Origin: Symsagittifera roscoffensis
Taxonomy: Eukaryota; Xenacoelomorpha; Acoela; Convolutidae
Length of the DNA: 64,000 nt
Assembly: GCF_963678635.1 (NCBI RefSeq)
Contig: NC_087064.1
Span: forward strand, 3,781,926 to 3,845,925
Direction: 5' to 3'
The number at the start of each line of letters is the position of its first letter. Within the stretch, counting starts at the first letter, position 1. Under the pieces are notes generated by a model that was given only the letters and a program-made list of their open reading frames with translations, was not told the DNA's origin and did no database searches. Position numbers and translations under genes: made by a program. Below are positions 33,301 through 46,200 of this stretch, piece by piece.

Positions 33301-34003
33301 CTGACTAATTTTAATAATTGACTTTCCACTGTTTTTGTTTTCTGTCCTTCGCCCATCAGAATAGCCCCGTGCAGCTCAAGTATCTTTTGTAGTGCTTATA
33401 AATAAACCAATAATATTAAGCCTTTAGTTGAAGTGGTAAAGGACTTTTTTAAAAAATATTTTTGCTTTTTTAGTCATGTTTGTCGTTATATCACTTGTTC
33501 AAAGCCATAAGTCTATGGGAGTTAATTTAGTAGTGTTCTTAGAACAGTTAAAACGGCACGTAGTGATGTGTTGGGAATTGCCGTTGGGGCAGTTTGGAGG
33601 GACGTTTGGGTCGATTTTTTTAGATAGGTGTTTATGGGTCTTAATTGGGAAATGGTGCTTCTGGTGGCGCGAGGGAGGGATTCTTCAGAGGAGGAGACAT
33701 CGGGGGTTTGAGAAGAAAATTTTTTGTCGCAGATGCATCGGCAATTATCTGCTCGGCCTTTTTAGTGTACAGTTGTTTTAAAATCGATTTGTAATTTGAA
33801 AGGGCGAAAGAACTTAGTTCGTTAAAATCACTCAAAATAGTTAAAGATGTTTAATATTGTTTTTTATATATATTTGTTCCAGGTGTTACATAAACTCGAA
33901 GAAGGGCCCTAAGAAGCTGCGCAAGATGGTCTACGATGGACCGCCTCCAACTGTGGGAGAACACATCTCAGATGACGAGGTCGTCAACGGAATGTACGCG
34001 TGA
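24400..34003 (+). CDS. MANSC and Kunitz domain single-pass membrane protein (LRP11/HAI-1-like)
   Basis: Exons 24400-24631, 24751-24833, 25418-25579, 27490-27735, 28223-28279, 29177-29392, 29896-30148 and 33883-34003, about 456 residues. There is a signal peptide (residues 1-21); a MANSC-type cysteine region over exons 1-3 (EKCKLKC, CNIVVYQP, CLLMDC); an acidic Ser/Thr-rich stretch; a Kunitz domain in exon 6 with all six Cys, YFFNTVTKEC, YGGC and P1 Arg (GPCRA), expected to block trypsin-like proteases; a membrane segment (LVPLFVGILISLLMIFIVVF); and a short tail ending NGMYA, like the LRP11 tail. All phases agree except exon 1 to exon 2, which is one base out as sequenced. The exon 4 acceptor (TTTGAAAG) is weak but keeps frame. 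AATAAA is near 34651. MANSC plus Kunitz recalls HAI-1, which regulates surface serine proteases. Confidence 0.85.
25586..25945 (+). mobile_element. hAT-type MITE just inside intron 3 of the MANSC/Kunitz gene
   Basis: Begins CAGGGGCCGATTT, six bases after the exon 3 boundary, and ends near CCGCCG. It shares its body with the copy at 40060-40440 (TACTATTTTGAG, GGCGCCAA, GAGAGCTCGGAAAATCAATT, GTCGACCTA). The CAGGGGCGGATTTAGG terminus is typical of hAT nonautonomous elements. Fragments at 36960-37060, 38990-39065 (reverse) and 39594-39650 belong to the same family. Confidence 0.65.
26170..26731 (+). mobile_element. Palindromic TA-flanked MITE in intron 3
   Basis: It is flanked by TA on both sides (26168-26169 and 26732-26733), begins CACTAACGGAC and ends GTCTTCCAGTG. 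The two arms of ~230 bp pair imperfectly over their length (ATGTCCATTTTGG near 26228 with CCAAAATGGACAT near 26662; CCGGGTCTGAAAATG near 26357 with CATTTTCAGACCCGG near 26537). There is no coding capacity. Target site and ends fit a Tc1/mariner-derived fold-back element. Confidence 0.8.
26850..27430 (+). repeat. Dispersed repeat R3 (copy in intron 3)
   Basis: Matches 50370-50595 in order: GTGATCGA.TTCTAGTTTCG, CAGATTT.CCAGCG, GGGTTAATTT.ATCAAAAA and GACTCTTTTCCAACTGT. The copy here has an inserted middle. No coding potential is seen and its ends are not defined. Confidence 0.55.
28550..29060 (+). repeat. Degenerate tandem repeat in intron 5
   Basis: Three clear copies and one decayed copy of a block headed by TCTCAAAAACTACCCTCCCG and followed by AATCTGAGAT, spaced about 130-180 bases apart. 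It ends about 115 bases before the Kunitz exon. Confidence 0.75.
30440..31160 (-). pseudogene. piggyBac-like transposase remnant in intron 7
   Basis: The minus-strand segment at 30735-30440 ends in a piggyBac-type cysteine finger: a CINPEC pair, CEKC, LCF, then after an in-frame stop DKNCFKTF. A separate segment at 31142-30888 (IEAYFDENFVRYISNISNLYA) resembles the N-terminal region of piggyBac transposases. The catalytic DDD core that should lie between them is missing (about 150 bases separate the two parts), so this is an internally deleted, dead copy. TTAA and inverted ends were not identified. A short upstream coding remnant may extend towards 31447. Confidence 0.6.
32018..32560 (+). repeat. 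Dispersed repeat R2 with an embedded tRNA-like head
   Basis: Opens with the palindrome ACAAGCAAGGCTTGT, continues AACCTAAGTCGCAAATATTA and ACCAGCTATTAAGT, and closes with a short hairpin in GCGAAATGCAACTTCGCC followed by CTGTGTAAA. A second copy is at 52208-52460. Inside this copy, 32195-32345 carries a tRNA-like unit (GTAGCGTAGAGGTTGGGA, GGGTTCGAACCTGG), probably a nested SINE. Confidence 0.65.
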
Positions 34004-35004
34004 ACAAACAAGCTCTTCATGTCATCGAACACAATCGGAGTCCAATATTTCCTTTCATAGAATTTTGATTTAAGTTATGAAGAAAAACTCGATGTGGAAA
34101 AATAACACTAAGGCCATCAAGGCTTAAAACAATCGCATCAACCGTTTCGTTATCAAGGTGCTTCGCTCATGAATGTAAAGGCTAGATCCAATATCATCAA
34201 TTGATATGAACTCTGTTGCTGTTTAATCTATGCTTACTTAAGCTTAAACTGAGGGCTAAGGTGCTGTGCTTACCATGGTTGAGGGTGTAAATTTGTTGTA
34301 TACAATTGTTATAGCTTTTCACTATTGTAAATATAGTAGTAAATAGGCAGAATGTGATGTATTTTTCTATTTGGCGGGATTTTGTAATTTTTCATTCTTG
34401 GTTAGAGTTTTCTATCATTTTGGTGCTGACAATCAATATTAATTACCCTTCCGAATTTACAATCTGCAGTCATCAGCTATCAAACTAAGATTTTCAAGCT
34501 TACTTTCTGAAAATGTTCAGAATTTCAATATGAGAAGATATGTAAATAATATCTGAAAGCCTTAAACTATAGTTTAAATATGTACCAAAGCAAAAGGAAC
34601 CAGGTTGCAACAAATTGAAAGATCATAGTTTTTTTTTGTTTTGTGAAAGTCAATAAAGACAGTACTTTTTATCATTTCGAAAGGGATAGTGTTGGTAAAG
34701 AACACCAATTCTTTAGAATTGATTGTATGATTTTTTTCAGCAAATATATATGATTTTTTCATCAGAAAAAGGTCTTAAAATTTTTGTCATATTAGTTTTT
34801 TTTATCATTTGGTTGTTTTGATATTTGAGTTTTTCTGCAGCTGGCATTCAAAACTACGCTCAAATTTACACAAGAAAAAAAGTGTTCCGCAAGAGTGCAA
34901 ACAAAAAGTGTGCACACCAGAGAAAAAATTAATGAGCGGTATTGTATCAGTAATGGTTTTACGTAAATTAAAGATAGTGAAAAGAGTTATCGAATGATTC
35001 CAAA

Positions 35005-35565
35005 AACACAAACAAGGATAGCCGGTTACTGTGCAAGTAGCACAGAATGTTTCGAACATATAGTCTTGAAAAATTAAAAAGTTAAATATGTGTCGTTTTT
35101 TTTCTGCGTGCTGTGATAAAAAAGATCTTAACGAAAAATAGAACTGAGGATAATTCGTTAGTGATAATAAAATAGGCCAATTGGAAACAGTTTCTGTAGA
35201 AAAATGACAACTAAAACAAAAATGTCTCAATTAGAGCAAATTTTAGGAATGAAGAACTTCAAAAACTAACTTTACTTGAATAAAACTAAATTTTCAAGCC
35301 TTAAATTAAGCATAATTAAGCCTGCTCATTAGTTCGAAGTTAGGCCAAAAATCAAAAATTTCAAACCGTTTTTTCTTGACACTGGGGAAATTTGTTAACG
35401 TCGTTCAAATCACGGCTTAAATGGCTTGAATTTATGTATCTCTCGACCCAGTACGATGATAAATTGTGCTACTTAATTTGGCCTGGAAAAAAAATAAAAA
35501 AAAAACTTTAAACATCCGAATACAATTTTCCTCACCATTTTCAATGGTCGGAACAATAATAACTC
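35005..35565 (+). repeat. Dispersed repeat R1 (intergenic copy)
   Basis: Begins AACAAGGATAGCCGGTTACT and GTGCAAGTAGCACAGAATGT, ends near CATCCGAATACAATTTTCC. Same orientation as the copy at 14830-15398. Confidence 0.7.
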
Positions 35566-35794
35566 ACTTTAGGCACTATTGAATATTGGCCTCTAAAAAA
35601 GTGGAAAAAAAAATATGTATGATATTACAGCAACTGGACAGAATATTATATCTCAAATTTGTTTTCAAAGGAGCCTATGCAAACCAAGATTGTGGGGGGA
35701 ACTTGACTTTTTTCCCGTAAACAATTTTTACATCTAAAATTGAAATTGAAGTTACTTCATTAGTGAATCTTAGTAACTACGCGACTGCTTCCTA

Positions 35795-35965
35795 CTTGTC
35801 CTAAAGGTAACGCGGTTGTCTTTGTACCCTAAGCTCTGGGATTTGAGTCACATTCGTACCTTGTTTTCTTAGGCATGAAATTTTATTTTAAAAATATCCG
35901 GGAAAAATTGAATTCTCGGATTTATGTTTGTCTGCTTTTGTTTTCAAGGCTTAGTTGCCACATTG
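35795..35965 (+). repeat. tRNA-derived SINE (family 3), second copy
   Basis: Shares GGTAACGCGGTTG, TACCCTAAG.TCTG, TTTGAGTC and the GTTTGTCTGCT tail with 12655-12830. Confidence 0.6.
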
Positions 35966-37248
35966 TAGAGATTTCTTGTGTGGCTACCAATTTATTGTCG
36001 TAGATACGATATTTTTTGATGTATTCCTGTAGTTTGTAAAATGAATAGCCCTGACTTTTTACATTTCTTTTTTTGCTTTTTTTTCTTAGAAGCTTCATTC
36101 GGCCTAGATGTTTGCGGTTTATGTTTTTCGGTTTAGTTACCTTGATTTGTGTCGCTTCAAGGTCGAAAAAAGAATGATTTAAAGTTTCAGATTGTTTATC
36201 TTGCAAAAGTGTTAAAACTGGGTTGCTCAAAATTATTTTGTCAACAATTTTTATGGCAATTTTTTGTTTTCGGCGCAATGAGCGGCTTAGACGTGTTCTT
36301 AGTGCAATTTACGCATTGTCAGTTTAGTGGCTGCTACTTAAAAATTAAATAATTATTTGGTGCTGTTAAGTGTGTTTCTTGACTATCCTTATTTTTTTTC
36401 GCTTAATACATATATTTTCGATTTTGTTAATTGCGTCTTATTTTCATTTCGTTAGCTTGCTCTGTTAGCTTTGACTATGTGTCATATGTGTCATACCCTT
36501 GCAATAAGCAAGCGCTGTCAAACAGGACATGCACTTTTTTGCAAACAACTCTGTTGCATACAACTTGTTTAACCAAATCACTTAAGCCTTTTAATAGGCT
36601 CTTGTTATTTTGTCAGCCATCCTTCATTTTTTGGGCATGTTTGCATTCCACAATTTTTTCATTTTTTAAAATCTTGGCTGCAAATTAAACTACTCCGACT
36701 TCACTTTTTTCATATTTCATTCGTTTAAAAGGTTCATTCCACTTGGGGACGGAAAAAGTATCCTGTGCGCATGTGTTTCGAGGAGAACTCAAAACTTATA
36801 GAACAGTCAAATTTTAAATGACATTTAAATGGCTTAACTGGTGTCTGCTCGAAAATTATTGGCTTGGGAAGTTTCGTTACTATGCTTAATATATCTCTTT
36901 GGCAATTATTTTTCTTTAAATTTTTTACTTCAAAATGAACTTCATTCAAGACCAATTGAGTTCACCGTAAGAAATCAAGGTCGGAAAATCAATATGGTCG
37001 ACTCTAAAAAAGGTCGGAAAAATTTTCTTTGGGGGATGAAATTTGTCGCTGACACCAGAGGCGTAAGAAGTGCTTAAAAACGAAGAAGAAGAAGAATTAA
37101 TTTATCAAAGTTACAGAGTATATTTTCAAACCTTTTTCTAATTAGAATAACTGCACTGAACTTTGAAAGGATAGGTAACGAGATCAGGATAGTTAAAAGC
37201 TACATTCATCATTTATATATTTGTTCCCATGGCTTTTCAGACTCAGCT

Positions 37249-40200
37249 ATGGCCAAAGAAAAGGGGGGTAAGAAGAAGAAAGATCGGCAGTCTGCCGACT
37301 CACAGAAGTCACTTGGGACCACTGCTGAGAAACAGACTACAGACAACAGTCACGAGGGGGGAAGGGGCGGAAGTGCTGGACTCCTCAATCCACAGTCAGG
37401 CGGGGGAGGGGATCAGGTGGATGGGGCTGACAACACTCTGGGGGGAGGTACAATGCCAGAGGTATGTTGGTCTATCTAATTGTCATGGATGACGCTATTG
37501 ACCATGATTTTTTAACTTATATAATTATTAATAAAATAAATGATTGTTCCAACTTTCGATACGAAAGTAACGGAATATTTGTGCTCGGGGTGGGTTTTTT
37601 CTTCAGCAAATTTCGACTTTTTAACTAGCCATTTTTGACGGAATTTTTTTTATCATTCAAAAGGTATTATCCTGAGCTTAAATTTGAAAAGATATTTCAC
37701 CTGTGATCATTTTTTGTTCAGTTATGAGGGTTTAAGGTTTACCATTTTGGGCAATTTGGGACAATTAACGGGCGGTATATTTTGCGCTATTAATGTGTAA
37801 GCGAAGATTTAATCCGTCTTAGAAATCGTTCCAAATTGGTTGAAGGAAGCTTATTTGCCATAATTGATTTGTTACTCGGAGCGAAATCTATTTTTTTTTA
37901 GTTTATATGGCGCGTGGGGGGATGATTTTCATTTTAAAAAATTTCAAATTTTAGATAAAAATTTTCATTTTTTATAACATCTATTTTGTTAATGATATAT
38001 ATGTTATTTTTGCTCCATAAACCTTAAAAGGCAGTCGGAACATTCAGGGCTTTGCCCTGATACAAGCAGTCTTGTTGCAAATTAGATTCGATCAATTGTT
38101 AAATTAATGGCTTTTACAAATAAAGTGCAATCAATTTGCGAGAACGCGATGGAAGCGTGTTTCTAAGCACTTCTTAAATTTTTTTAATGCCAATTCTTGG
38201 ATGTATTAACACTGGAGTTCAAGAAAGCCACTTCTTCTTGTCAATAATAGTTGATCAATAGTTAGTTGTGAAAGCTGTTAGAAATCAGAATCTGTGGCTG
38301 AGGTTGTTTTCCTCTTCAACCTTCCCCTTGTCACCTTGCTATATTCTAGTATTTAATTGAATTTCATGATTCGATCAAAAGCTAGAATTTTATAATTCAA
38401 AATTCGTGAGTTATTGCCCTTTGTGGGAAGATGAATGGCTCATGCCCTAAAAACCGAATGCACCCCCTCATCGTTTCACCCTGTCAATTATTTCGGTTGA
38501 TTGATAGCTTGTCTGTTCAGATGACGCAGTCCAAAGTGGTGGAGCAGAAGATGTTCGAGGAGCCAGTACTGACTAAACTCATCGTGGAAGAGTAAGTTCA
38601 TTCTCTTCTATGTTTTTGTTTAATTGGACTGTCGAGACAGTAAACAGACCATGTTGAGGGTTGAAGTCGTATTTAAAGAGTAGACCACGGGAATTAAGTT
38701 TGATCCGAGAAAGCAATTTCACGGGATAAAAAACTTGGACCAACCTTCAAGGATGATGAGGATCTTGATTATAAAGAAAATTTAAGTCCCTCAAAAAAGC
38801 CATGATTGCATGCATTACTTAATGTTTGGATTTAAAGATTAGTTTTTAAAACGCTAAAAAGTTACCGAAAACAGAATATGAATACAGGAATATAGAGTCA
38901 GTTAAAACAGACATTTGAAAATTTTCCCTGGCAATTACTATTGAAATTTTCCCCTGTCAATTATTTGACTTAATCTGAAAAAATGCACCAATAGATTTCT
39001 TTGATTTGTCTTGGGATTTTTGGGTCGACCAAATTGGTTTTCCGAGCTCTCCCAGAGCACTATAAAGACCCTGAAATAGACAGAAGTCATTTGCGCCGCA
39101 AACTGTATTGTACAGGTATGTGGGTGATAAAGAAATGGGGTTGTATCACGGATATGGAGAAGCAAAGTTCGTCGGAGGACACACCTACAAGGCAAGTCGC
39201 TAAAATATAGTGATATAAAGACTTACAATATTGCCCCCTTAAGTATATCTCGATAGGAAAATTAAACCTAGATAACTCATATACGTTACTGCGTGTTCGT
39301 CTCCACTGAGTTGAATTTTGAATTGTTTTTATCGCAATCTGTGACTGTGTTGTGGATTTGTGTTTAGGGTGGTGATATGCGTTACTGCTGGTTAATTTAC
39401 ATTGGATTGAATTTGTCATCGTAATTTGTGACTTGTGTTTAGGGTGAGTTCTACCAGGGCAAGATGCATGGCAAGGGCGAGTATGTGTGGGAGGATGGCA
39501 TCCGCTACGAGGGAGACTTCACGCTCAACCACATCACGGGAAAGGGCTTCTACCGCTGGACTGACGGAAGGCAAGTATACACGACTATTCTAATCAGGGG
39601 TGGACCTAGAATTTTCTCAAGAGGGGGGAGGGGGTGGGCGGTTTTTCTAAGAAAAAATCGAAATTGATTGAAATATATGAATGGCATTAGAAAGGCTGAT
39701 TTTGGAGCATTTTTAAATTATAATAGGATGAAAAAGTTGAATTTGTAGCCGTATTACTGCATGCGTTTCGTATGTTATGTATTAATACTTGTTTAGATCA
39801 TTTAGAATAGTTAACTGTTGGCTTATAGGCAAATGGACGAAAAATATAATGGGCTGTTTTATTTTCTAGCACTTACGAGGGCGATGTGTTGAATGGACTG
39901 AGACATGGAAATGGGACTTACACTTGTCCGGAGAGGGGACTCTGCTACTCGGGACAGTGGCACAAAGGCAAAAGGCACGGAGAGGTAAGAGTCGCTGGTT
40001 TCAATTTTCGTTATGAAATGTAAAAGAACGAAGTTGTTTTCTCTTATATAGTTCTTAATCAGGGGCGGATTTAGGGGGGGGGGGGGGACTCTCCCCCCTC
40101 CCAGGGATTCGACCACCTGCCGACCCAAAGGGTCCCACCTTTGTACTATTTTGAGATATAAATTTTTGACTGACGGACACTAAAATGTTTCTAAGGCGCC

Positions 40201-43200
40201 TTTGGCGCCAAATTATATTGATTTTGAACGGGGAGTGAGAGCCTAAAAAAAGTTATTTTTGGTCAAAATTTTTCAAAAAGTGCCTAAAAACGGTTTTTTT
40301 TTTCAAAATTGGACCTGCAGCGGAGAAAACAGTGTCTTTTAAGTGCTTTGGGAGAGCTCGGAAAATCAATTTCGTCGACCTAAAAAAAGGAAGACGAAAA
40401 TTTTTTGAAATTCTGGGAGAAAATCTTAGATCCGCCTCTTTTTGTTTAAGAGTTGGGTCCGTGTTAATGTTATTTTTGTTTAATTGATCCAAAACAATGT
40501 CTCCTCTAAGATAAAGACTACATATATCCACCAGGGAAATACCAACGTATGAGCTGTTCAGTCATGAGCTATGCCCGTGGTTATAATTTTTTTTGCTGCT
40601 TAATTTCCTGAGCTGGGTAATGTTGCTTCACCCGAACAACCATGGAACATTGCGGGCCTGGAACCACCTATCTATCGACTGAGAGATAGAGACCTTAACC
40701 ATTTCACTGTCGATCCTTTATATATTGCAGGGTATTCTGTATTACGATCCGGCCCAGCAGAGTTTTTACGAGGGCGAGTGGTTCCTCAACATGAAGAATG
40801 GACGAGGGGTGAGAAGATATGCGAGTGGGAATGTGTACGATGGAATGTGGTACAGAGACAAGAGACATGGCTACGGTAGGATGCAGTGGCTCGACCACAA
40901 CAATGCACTCTACGAGGGAGAGTGGGAGGATGGATTGCAGGTGTGTTATTTTTTGTAGAGGTTGCGTCGGATCTTTTACCTCTCCGCCCCACCTGTGATT
41001 GTAATTTTTACCGATAGTTATTTCAGTGAAAGTTAACAATAATATTGTCCGATTGTTTTGAAATTTGGAATGCTTAGTAAGGTAATAACCCAATATCAAT
41101 TGTTGTTTCATTGTTTTTGATTGAATTTAATTGAGCAAGAAAATAATATTATATCATTGGTTGCAATATCATTGGAGTTTTTTGATCATATGCAAGACAG
41201 AATGCAGAATGTTCGGACCCAGCTGAGACAGGTAACTCACAACTACAGAAAGAAGTAAGAAGATTAAAGAAAAGTTTTTATTTCATTTTTTAAACTCCGG
41301 TTGATTCTGTACTTAAGGGTAACTGAATTCGATCGAAAACTTTGGAAATAAGAAGTGATTTGACCTAAATGATGTTAAATTTCTATAACTAAAATAAAGG
41401 TTAAAGTGTAGAAGGAGGTCAGGTGTCAGCCTCTCATAAATTTTGGGCTTATTCAAATATATTATTGAAAAATTTTTAGACAAATTTTTCTCAAGACTAT
41501 GAGGACTTTTTCGAAATTTCTTAAGAATTTGAATCGCGACCGATGAAAAGGCTTTTATATATGATACCACACTTGCCGTGCTAGGAGTTTCCCTCAGGTA
41601 GTCAAAACTAGCTGGAAAAACACCGACCCGAATCACAAGTGCCTGCACACTTCGAGAGTGCTTGGAACTTAAAAAGTTTGAAATTTATACTACTTTAAAC
41701 AGTAATCATCCACACTCCGACCTGTAATGGCTTGAACCAGAAACTCGGGGCCGCGTAAATACTCAGCAGCCATAACCCGGCCTGTAATGGTTTCTAGTCT
41801 TGTGCTGAACAAGCGTTACAAACTCGTAATGTAGAAATTTTTGGGTGGACAACATGTTCAACAAAATCCTTGAAACATTTGCTCAGTCTACTTTGATAGT
41901 ACATCTAGTTCGAGGTACCATTTGACCTGTTTAGCGTGGAGAAGCGTGACATCCATGCTTGACGACTTAGGCAAAGAAATTTGATTATGTGTCTATTGGT
42001 TGTCTGCTTATTTTTTGTCAGATGAATTTCCAAACAATGCAAACCTCTTTTGGTTAAAGCAGCCTTCTGATTTTGTATTTATTTTTCCTGCTTTACGTTA
42101 CTGTTTTGCTTGCTCAAACGATTTATTTGGCTTGAATGGGTTGGCAAATGTGTTATCGGCTCAAACGTTTTTTATTGCGCAGTTTTATGGAATAAATTAG
42201 ATTCTTTTGCTTTTGTTTTTATTTCAATGATTGTCTTCACAATTTTTGGCGGCTTAGGTAGCGTATAATAGATATTTCGGAATGCTGACTTATCACTATA
42301 GGTTTTGTTTCTCGAAACATTCTTTTTAGATTGTTTTTATACTTAGTGGCCTCGGCCTTCTTTTTTTTACGTTTGAGTTCATCGGCTTATAGTTAAATTG
42401 GCTGAATACGCCTTATTTTTCACACTCAAATCAATTTAGTTCGTCATAGTTTCCCAGTTTTCGATTTAAAAAATAATGTAGTCTCAATGTCACGTATACT
42501 CATTTTACTAGTCCCAAATTAGTAATTTTGCAGCTAAGTTAGCTTCCAAAACGATTCAATTTAGCGAATTAGATGAGTCGACATATATATCATTTTAAAG
42601 CCCTTTCAGCCCTGATTCGAACGACATTTAAAATTTTCCAAAAGTTGTTCCAGTGTCGAGAAAAACCAGTTTTCGTTAAATTTCGAGCGAGTAAAGCAAA
42701 TGAACTTCTTACTAAAGGATAAGCCTTGAAACTTTAATTTTAACCCAGTAAAAAAATGAAGTTTTTTGCGCCATTTTGGGGAAAAAAATCAATGAAAAAA
42801 GTTGGATCATTTTTTGAATTTGTAATGATTTTTTTTTGTGATTTGCTTTTGTGTGTGGTTGTGAGATGAAAACTGTTGCCCAAGTTGCCTATTTAGTTTT
42901 GCTGTCGAAAGTGCCTAAGTTTCAGGTTTTCGTCAGATCATTTTATCATACCGTGCACAAAAACGGCACTAATTTGAAATTGATTGAAATTTTTTTTTTG
43001 TATTTTTTAAGAATATGGTCGTAACATTCTGTGCTACTTGCACAGCAACGGGCTATCCTTGTTTAGTTTTCTTTTTGTTGCTATAGCATGGCGATGGAGA
43101 GTATACGTGGTACCTGCGAAGACTTCCCGACTCCCAGTATCCCCAGAGGAATAGGTACTACGGCCAGTGGTACAAGGGAGCCAGACATGGAATGGGTACC

Positions 43201-46200
43201 TTCATCTACGCCAATGGGTCCAGGTACAGAGGCCCCTGGAACAACAATCTCAAACACGGCCCGGGGGTGAGTTATATTTTAGAAACTCATTTTGACTTTA
43301 CTATATAGCTTCGGTTATTGAGGTAGAAGGATTTATTCAGATGTCGGGGTTTCAAAGTTTAAATTCCAATATTGTGCTCTTTCGCAAAATTTGTATGTAC
43401 AATCAAGTCTGGTACCAAAGTAGTTGCGCATTTTTCAGTTATGTAAATGAACATAAATTGAAGCTCGAAAAAAAATGGTCTCTAACAGGAATGAAATTTC
43501 CAACAATTCAAAAATTTGTAAAAGAATTCTAATTCTAAAAGAATTTTTATTCATCAAAAAGCGGAACTTCCTTCTCTGAATTTTCTAAAACTTTGAAATC
43601 CAAATGTTTTAACAGTTGGATTTCATAGAAAAATGTGGCAAAATCACATTAATGCCTAATATGAAAGTTTGAATAAATTAAATTACTGATCAAATTGAAA
43701 TGAGTTGATCTCGAGTTGAAGTGAGGCTTTAACTGGATGTAACTGTTTATCGCAGGGTGTGATCACATTCAGAACAGGGCGGGTGCTGGAAGGCGAGTTC
43801 AACATGGACAAAATGGTGGACAACCCGGAGCTGGACATCGGACAGGCTGCAACCCCAGAGATAGACCAGCTTCCCGGCTCCAAGCAGCAGAGGCCCAAAA
43901 GTGGGACGGGATCTAGGGTCAACTTTACAGGTCAGTACTGTATGCGATGTTACCATAACCGGTATTTTCATAGCAAAGTTGATGCGTTAGTTGAAACAGC
44001 AAGAATTGAATATCAGAATGCGATGTTTACAACAGCGGCGATTTCATTGCTAAGTGCGTTACTTAAAATAAGTGCGTTACACAAAGTGCGTCTAAAGCTG
44101 CGTTGTTACACCTCGTTCAAGGCTGATGTACTTGTGATCCAATCATATGTTTGTTGTCAGAGAGGGGACTAATGTACTGGTGAATGTGAGCAGGGCTGTA
44201 AAATTATCGAAATAGCTAAAAAAAGATTTCATCGAACTTTTCTTAGTTCATGAAAAATATTTTCTTATAAGATTATCGGCAGTTGATAGTCAGAAATTCT
44301 TATGTCAGAACATATGTCGCAAACACAAGTGATACTTTTGGTGGCACTTTTGAATCGGTAGGCGAAGCTGAAGCTTTGCCTTCGTTTCAGTTTATATCTT
44401 AAGATTTCAAGTGCAAATACCCGAAACTGATTTGAGTTATTGTTTCAACCTTTTGTCGTCGGGTGTGTTGTTGTTTTTGTTTCTTTTGTTTCCCACATAA
44501 AATGATTTACCACAAATAATCGTTGGAAAGCGTCGAGTGATTAAAAATATTCAGACATTTTAGTCGTAATTCGAACCAAATTTAAAAATTTCCCAGTATC
44601 GAGGAAAACAGGTTTGATATTTTTGAGTCTTAGTCTACTTTCGCGCATGTAAAGCCATCGAGTAACGTTCGTTTTATAAACAATGGTTATTTAGGCCAGG
44701 AAAACTTGATTTTACTAAAAGAAAAACTGGTTTTGGAAGCTTCATTTCGCGTGTTCTTGACAATGAAGTGTTTCTTTAAACTTTCAAAGTTTTTGGGCAA
44801 AACTTTTTTTGTGCAATCAGTGATGTCGATTATGCTTAATTCACTAATTTTCTACGTATTTGTATAGTTCGTTCATTACACTACGCATACAAGCGACTCC
44901 AGTTTTGAAAAAAAAAGAAAACTGTAGTACAGAAAGTACTTTTTGAAGTTTTTTTTATGTCGAAACATGCTGTGCTACTTGCACAGCAACTGGCTATCCT
45001 TCTTTGTATCTAATACGAAGAACCATTATGCTATCCAACCTAAAAGTAGCAATAGCGCGAAAAATGGTGCTTTAGTTTTCGAAATTTCGTCCTGATCGAT
45101 CCGATTGTGTCAAATTGAATTTTTAATCAAAAAAATTTCAATTATGGTTTTCATTCTTAATTTTTTTTGTGCTCATTACCGCTTTTTTCTGTTGGTAACG
45201 TATTTCGTGAAAGGCCTATTTTCTTATTTGTTGAACTTTGAGAGCTTTTGCCATATTTTTGATTGTATATGTGAAATGCAGCTCTGCCGATAAGTGCAAA
45301 GCTTGTGTATAGTTGTATGCAAAATGTCCAAGCGAGAATTTATAAATATAGTATTTGAAGATTGATTGAGCGAAATCTGCCGAACCATGCAGTTTAAGTT
45401 GACCAAAGCGTAGTATTTGAATCGGGATTTTACGTATGTTAAGTGTTAATGAACGTATTTTTCGAAGATTGGTTGAACGAAATCAACGAAACCAGGCTTT
45501 TTAAGTTGATCAAAGCATAATATTTAAGTGATGTAATTTTTTACGGAAGTCTTTCAAAAAATTCAAGAAAGTCAATAAGTTTTTTATCAAGCATTGATTT
45601 TAAAAGCGCGTGCGGTACATTTTGCCATAGTTGTTGCAAACTCGAGGAGGACAATGACATAGGGAACCCTCGGACCGGGTGCGAAGTGTAATTCGAATTC
45701 TTGACCTTGTTGAAATTCGCACGCCTTATCCACGCGACCAATTTTTTTGGCGAATAATTCTGTGTATAAATCTGTGAATACTTTCAGATGACCAAGTGTC
45801 GATCAAGTCTGACGGGAGTGTGTCGAGTCAGAGTAGCCAGTTGCAGTCCAGTTTCGCCCTCAGTCTGGACTCCATCCTGGACACTCTGCCCGCACAAACG
45901 AGAGAGGAAGAACAGATGCAGGTTACTCTCCACTTGTTAATTAGTTGCCCGATCTTATTACTCACTATTGGGTTATGATGAATATTGACATGTTCTCTAA
46001 TTACATTTTTCAAACCCATTACCTTGTAAAACCGAAGGCTCTCATGTGAAAATCCAATTTTATTGGTAGTGAAGTTGGTAGATATATTGACCGTTTAGTT
46101 TTGGTAGCCATTTAATTCGCGATGAGCTCAATACATAATTTGGAAAGGGAGAGACTGTTAAGTAATGTGCTTACCTGGTTTCATTTTTTCGCTGACAATA

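Larger units (their letters stand above)
34004..37248 (+). other. Spacer between the MANSC/Kunitz gene and RSPH10B
   Basis: No protein gene is supported; the longer open frames here lie in repeat DNA. It contains the MANSC/Kunitz 3' UTR (AATAAA near 34651), repeat R1 (35005-35565), a family 3 SINE (35795-35965) and a fragment of the hAT MITE (36960-37060). The acceptor at 37239-37240 ends an intron in the 5' UTR of RSPH10B. Confidence 0.45.

Noticed and set aside
33476..33835. Open frames before the last MANSC/Kunitz exon
   Set aside because: They overlap on opposite strands, have no recognisable domain and fall within intron 7.
34805..35230. 141-codon minus-strand frame
   Set aside because: It lies across repeat R1 and its flank; other R1 copies do not keep the frame open.
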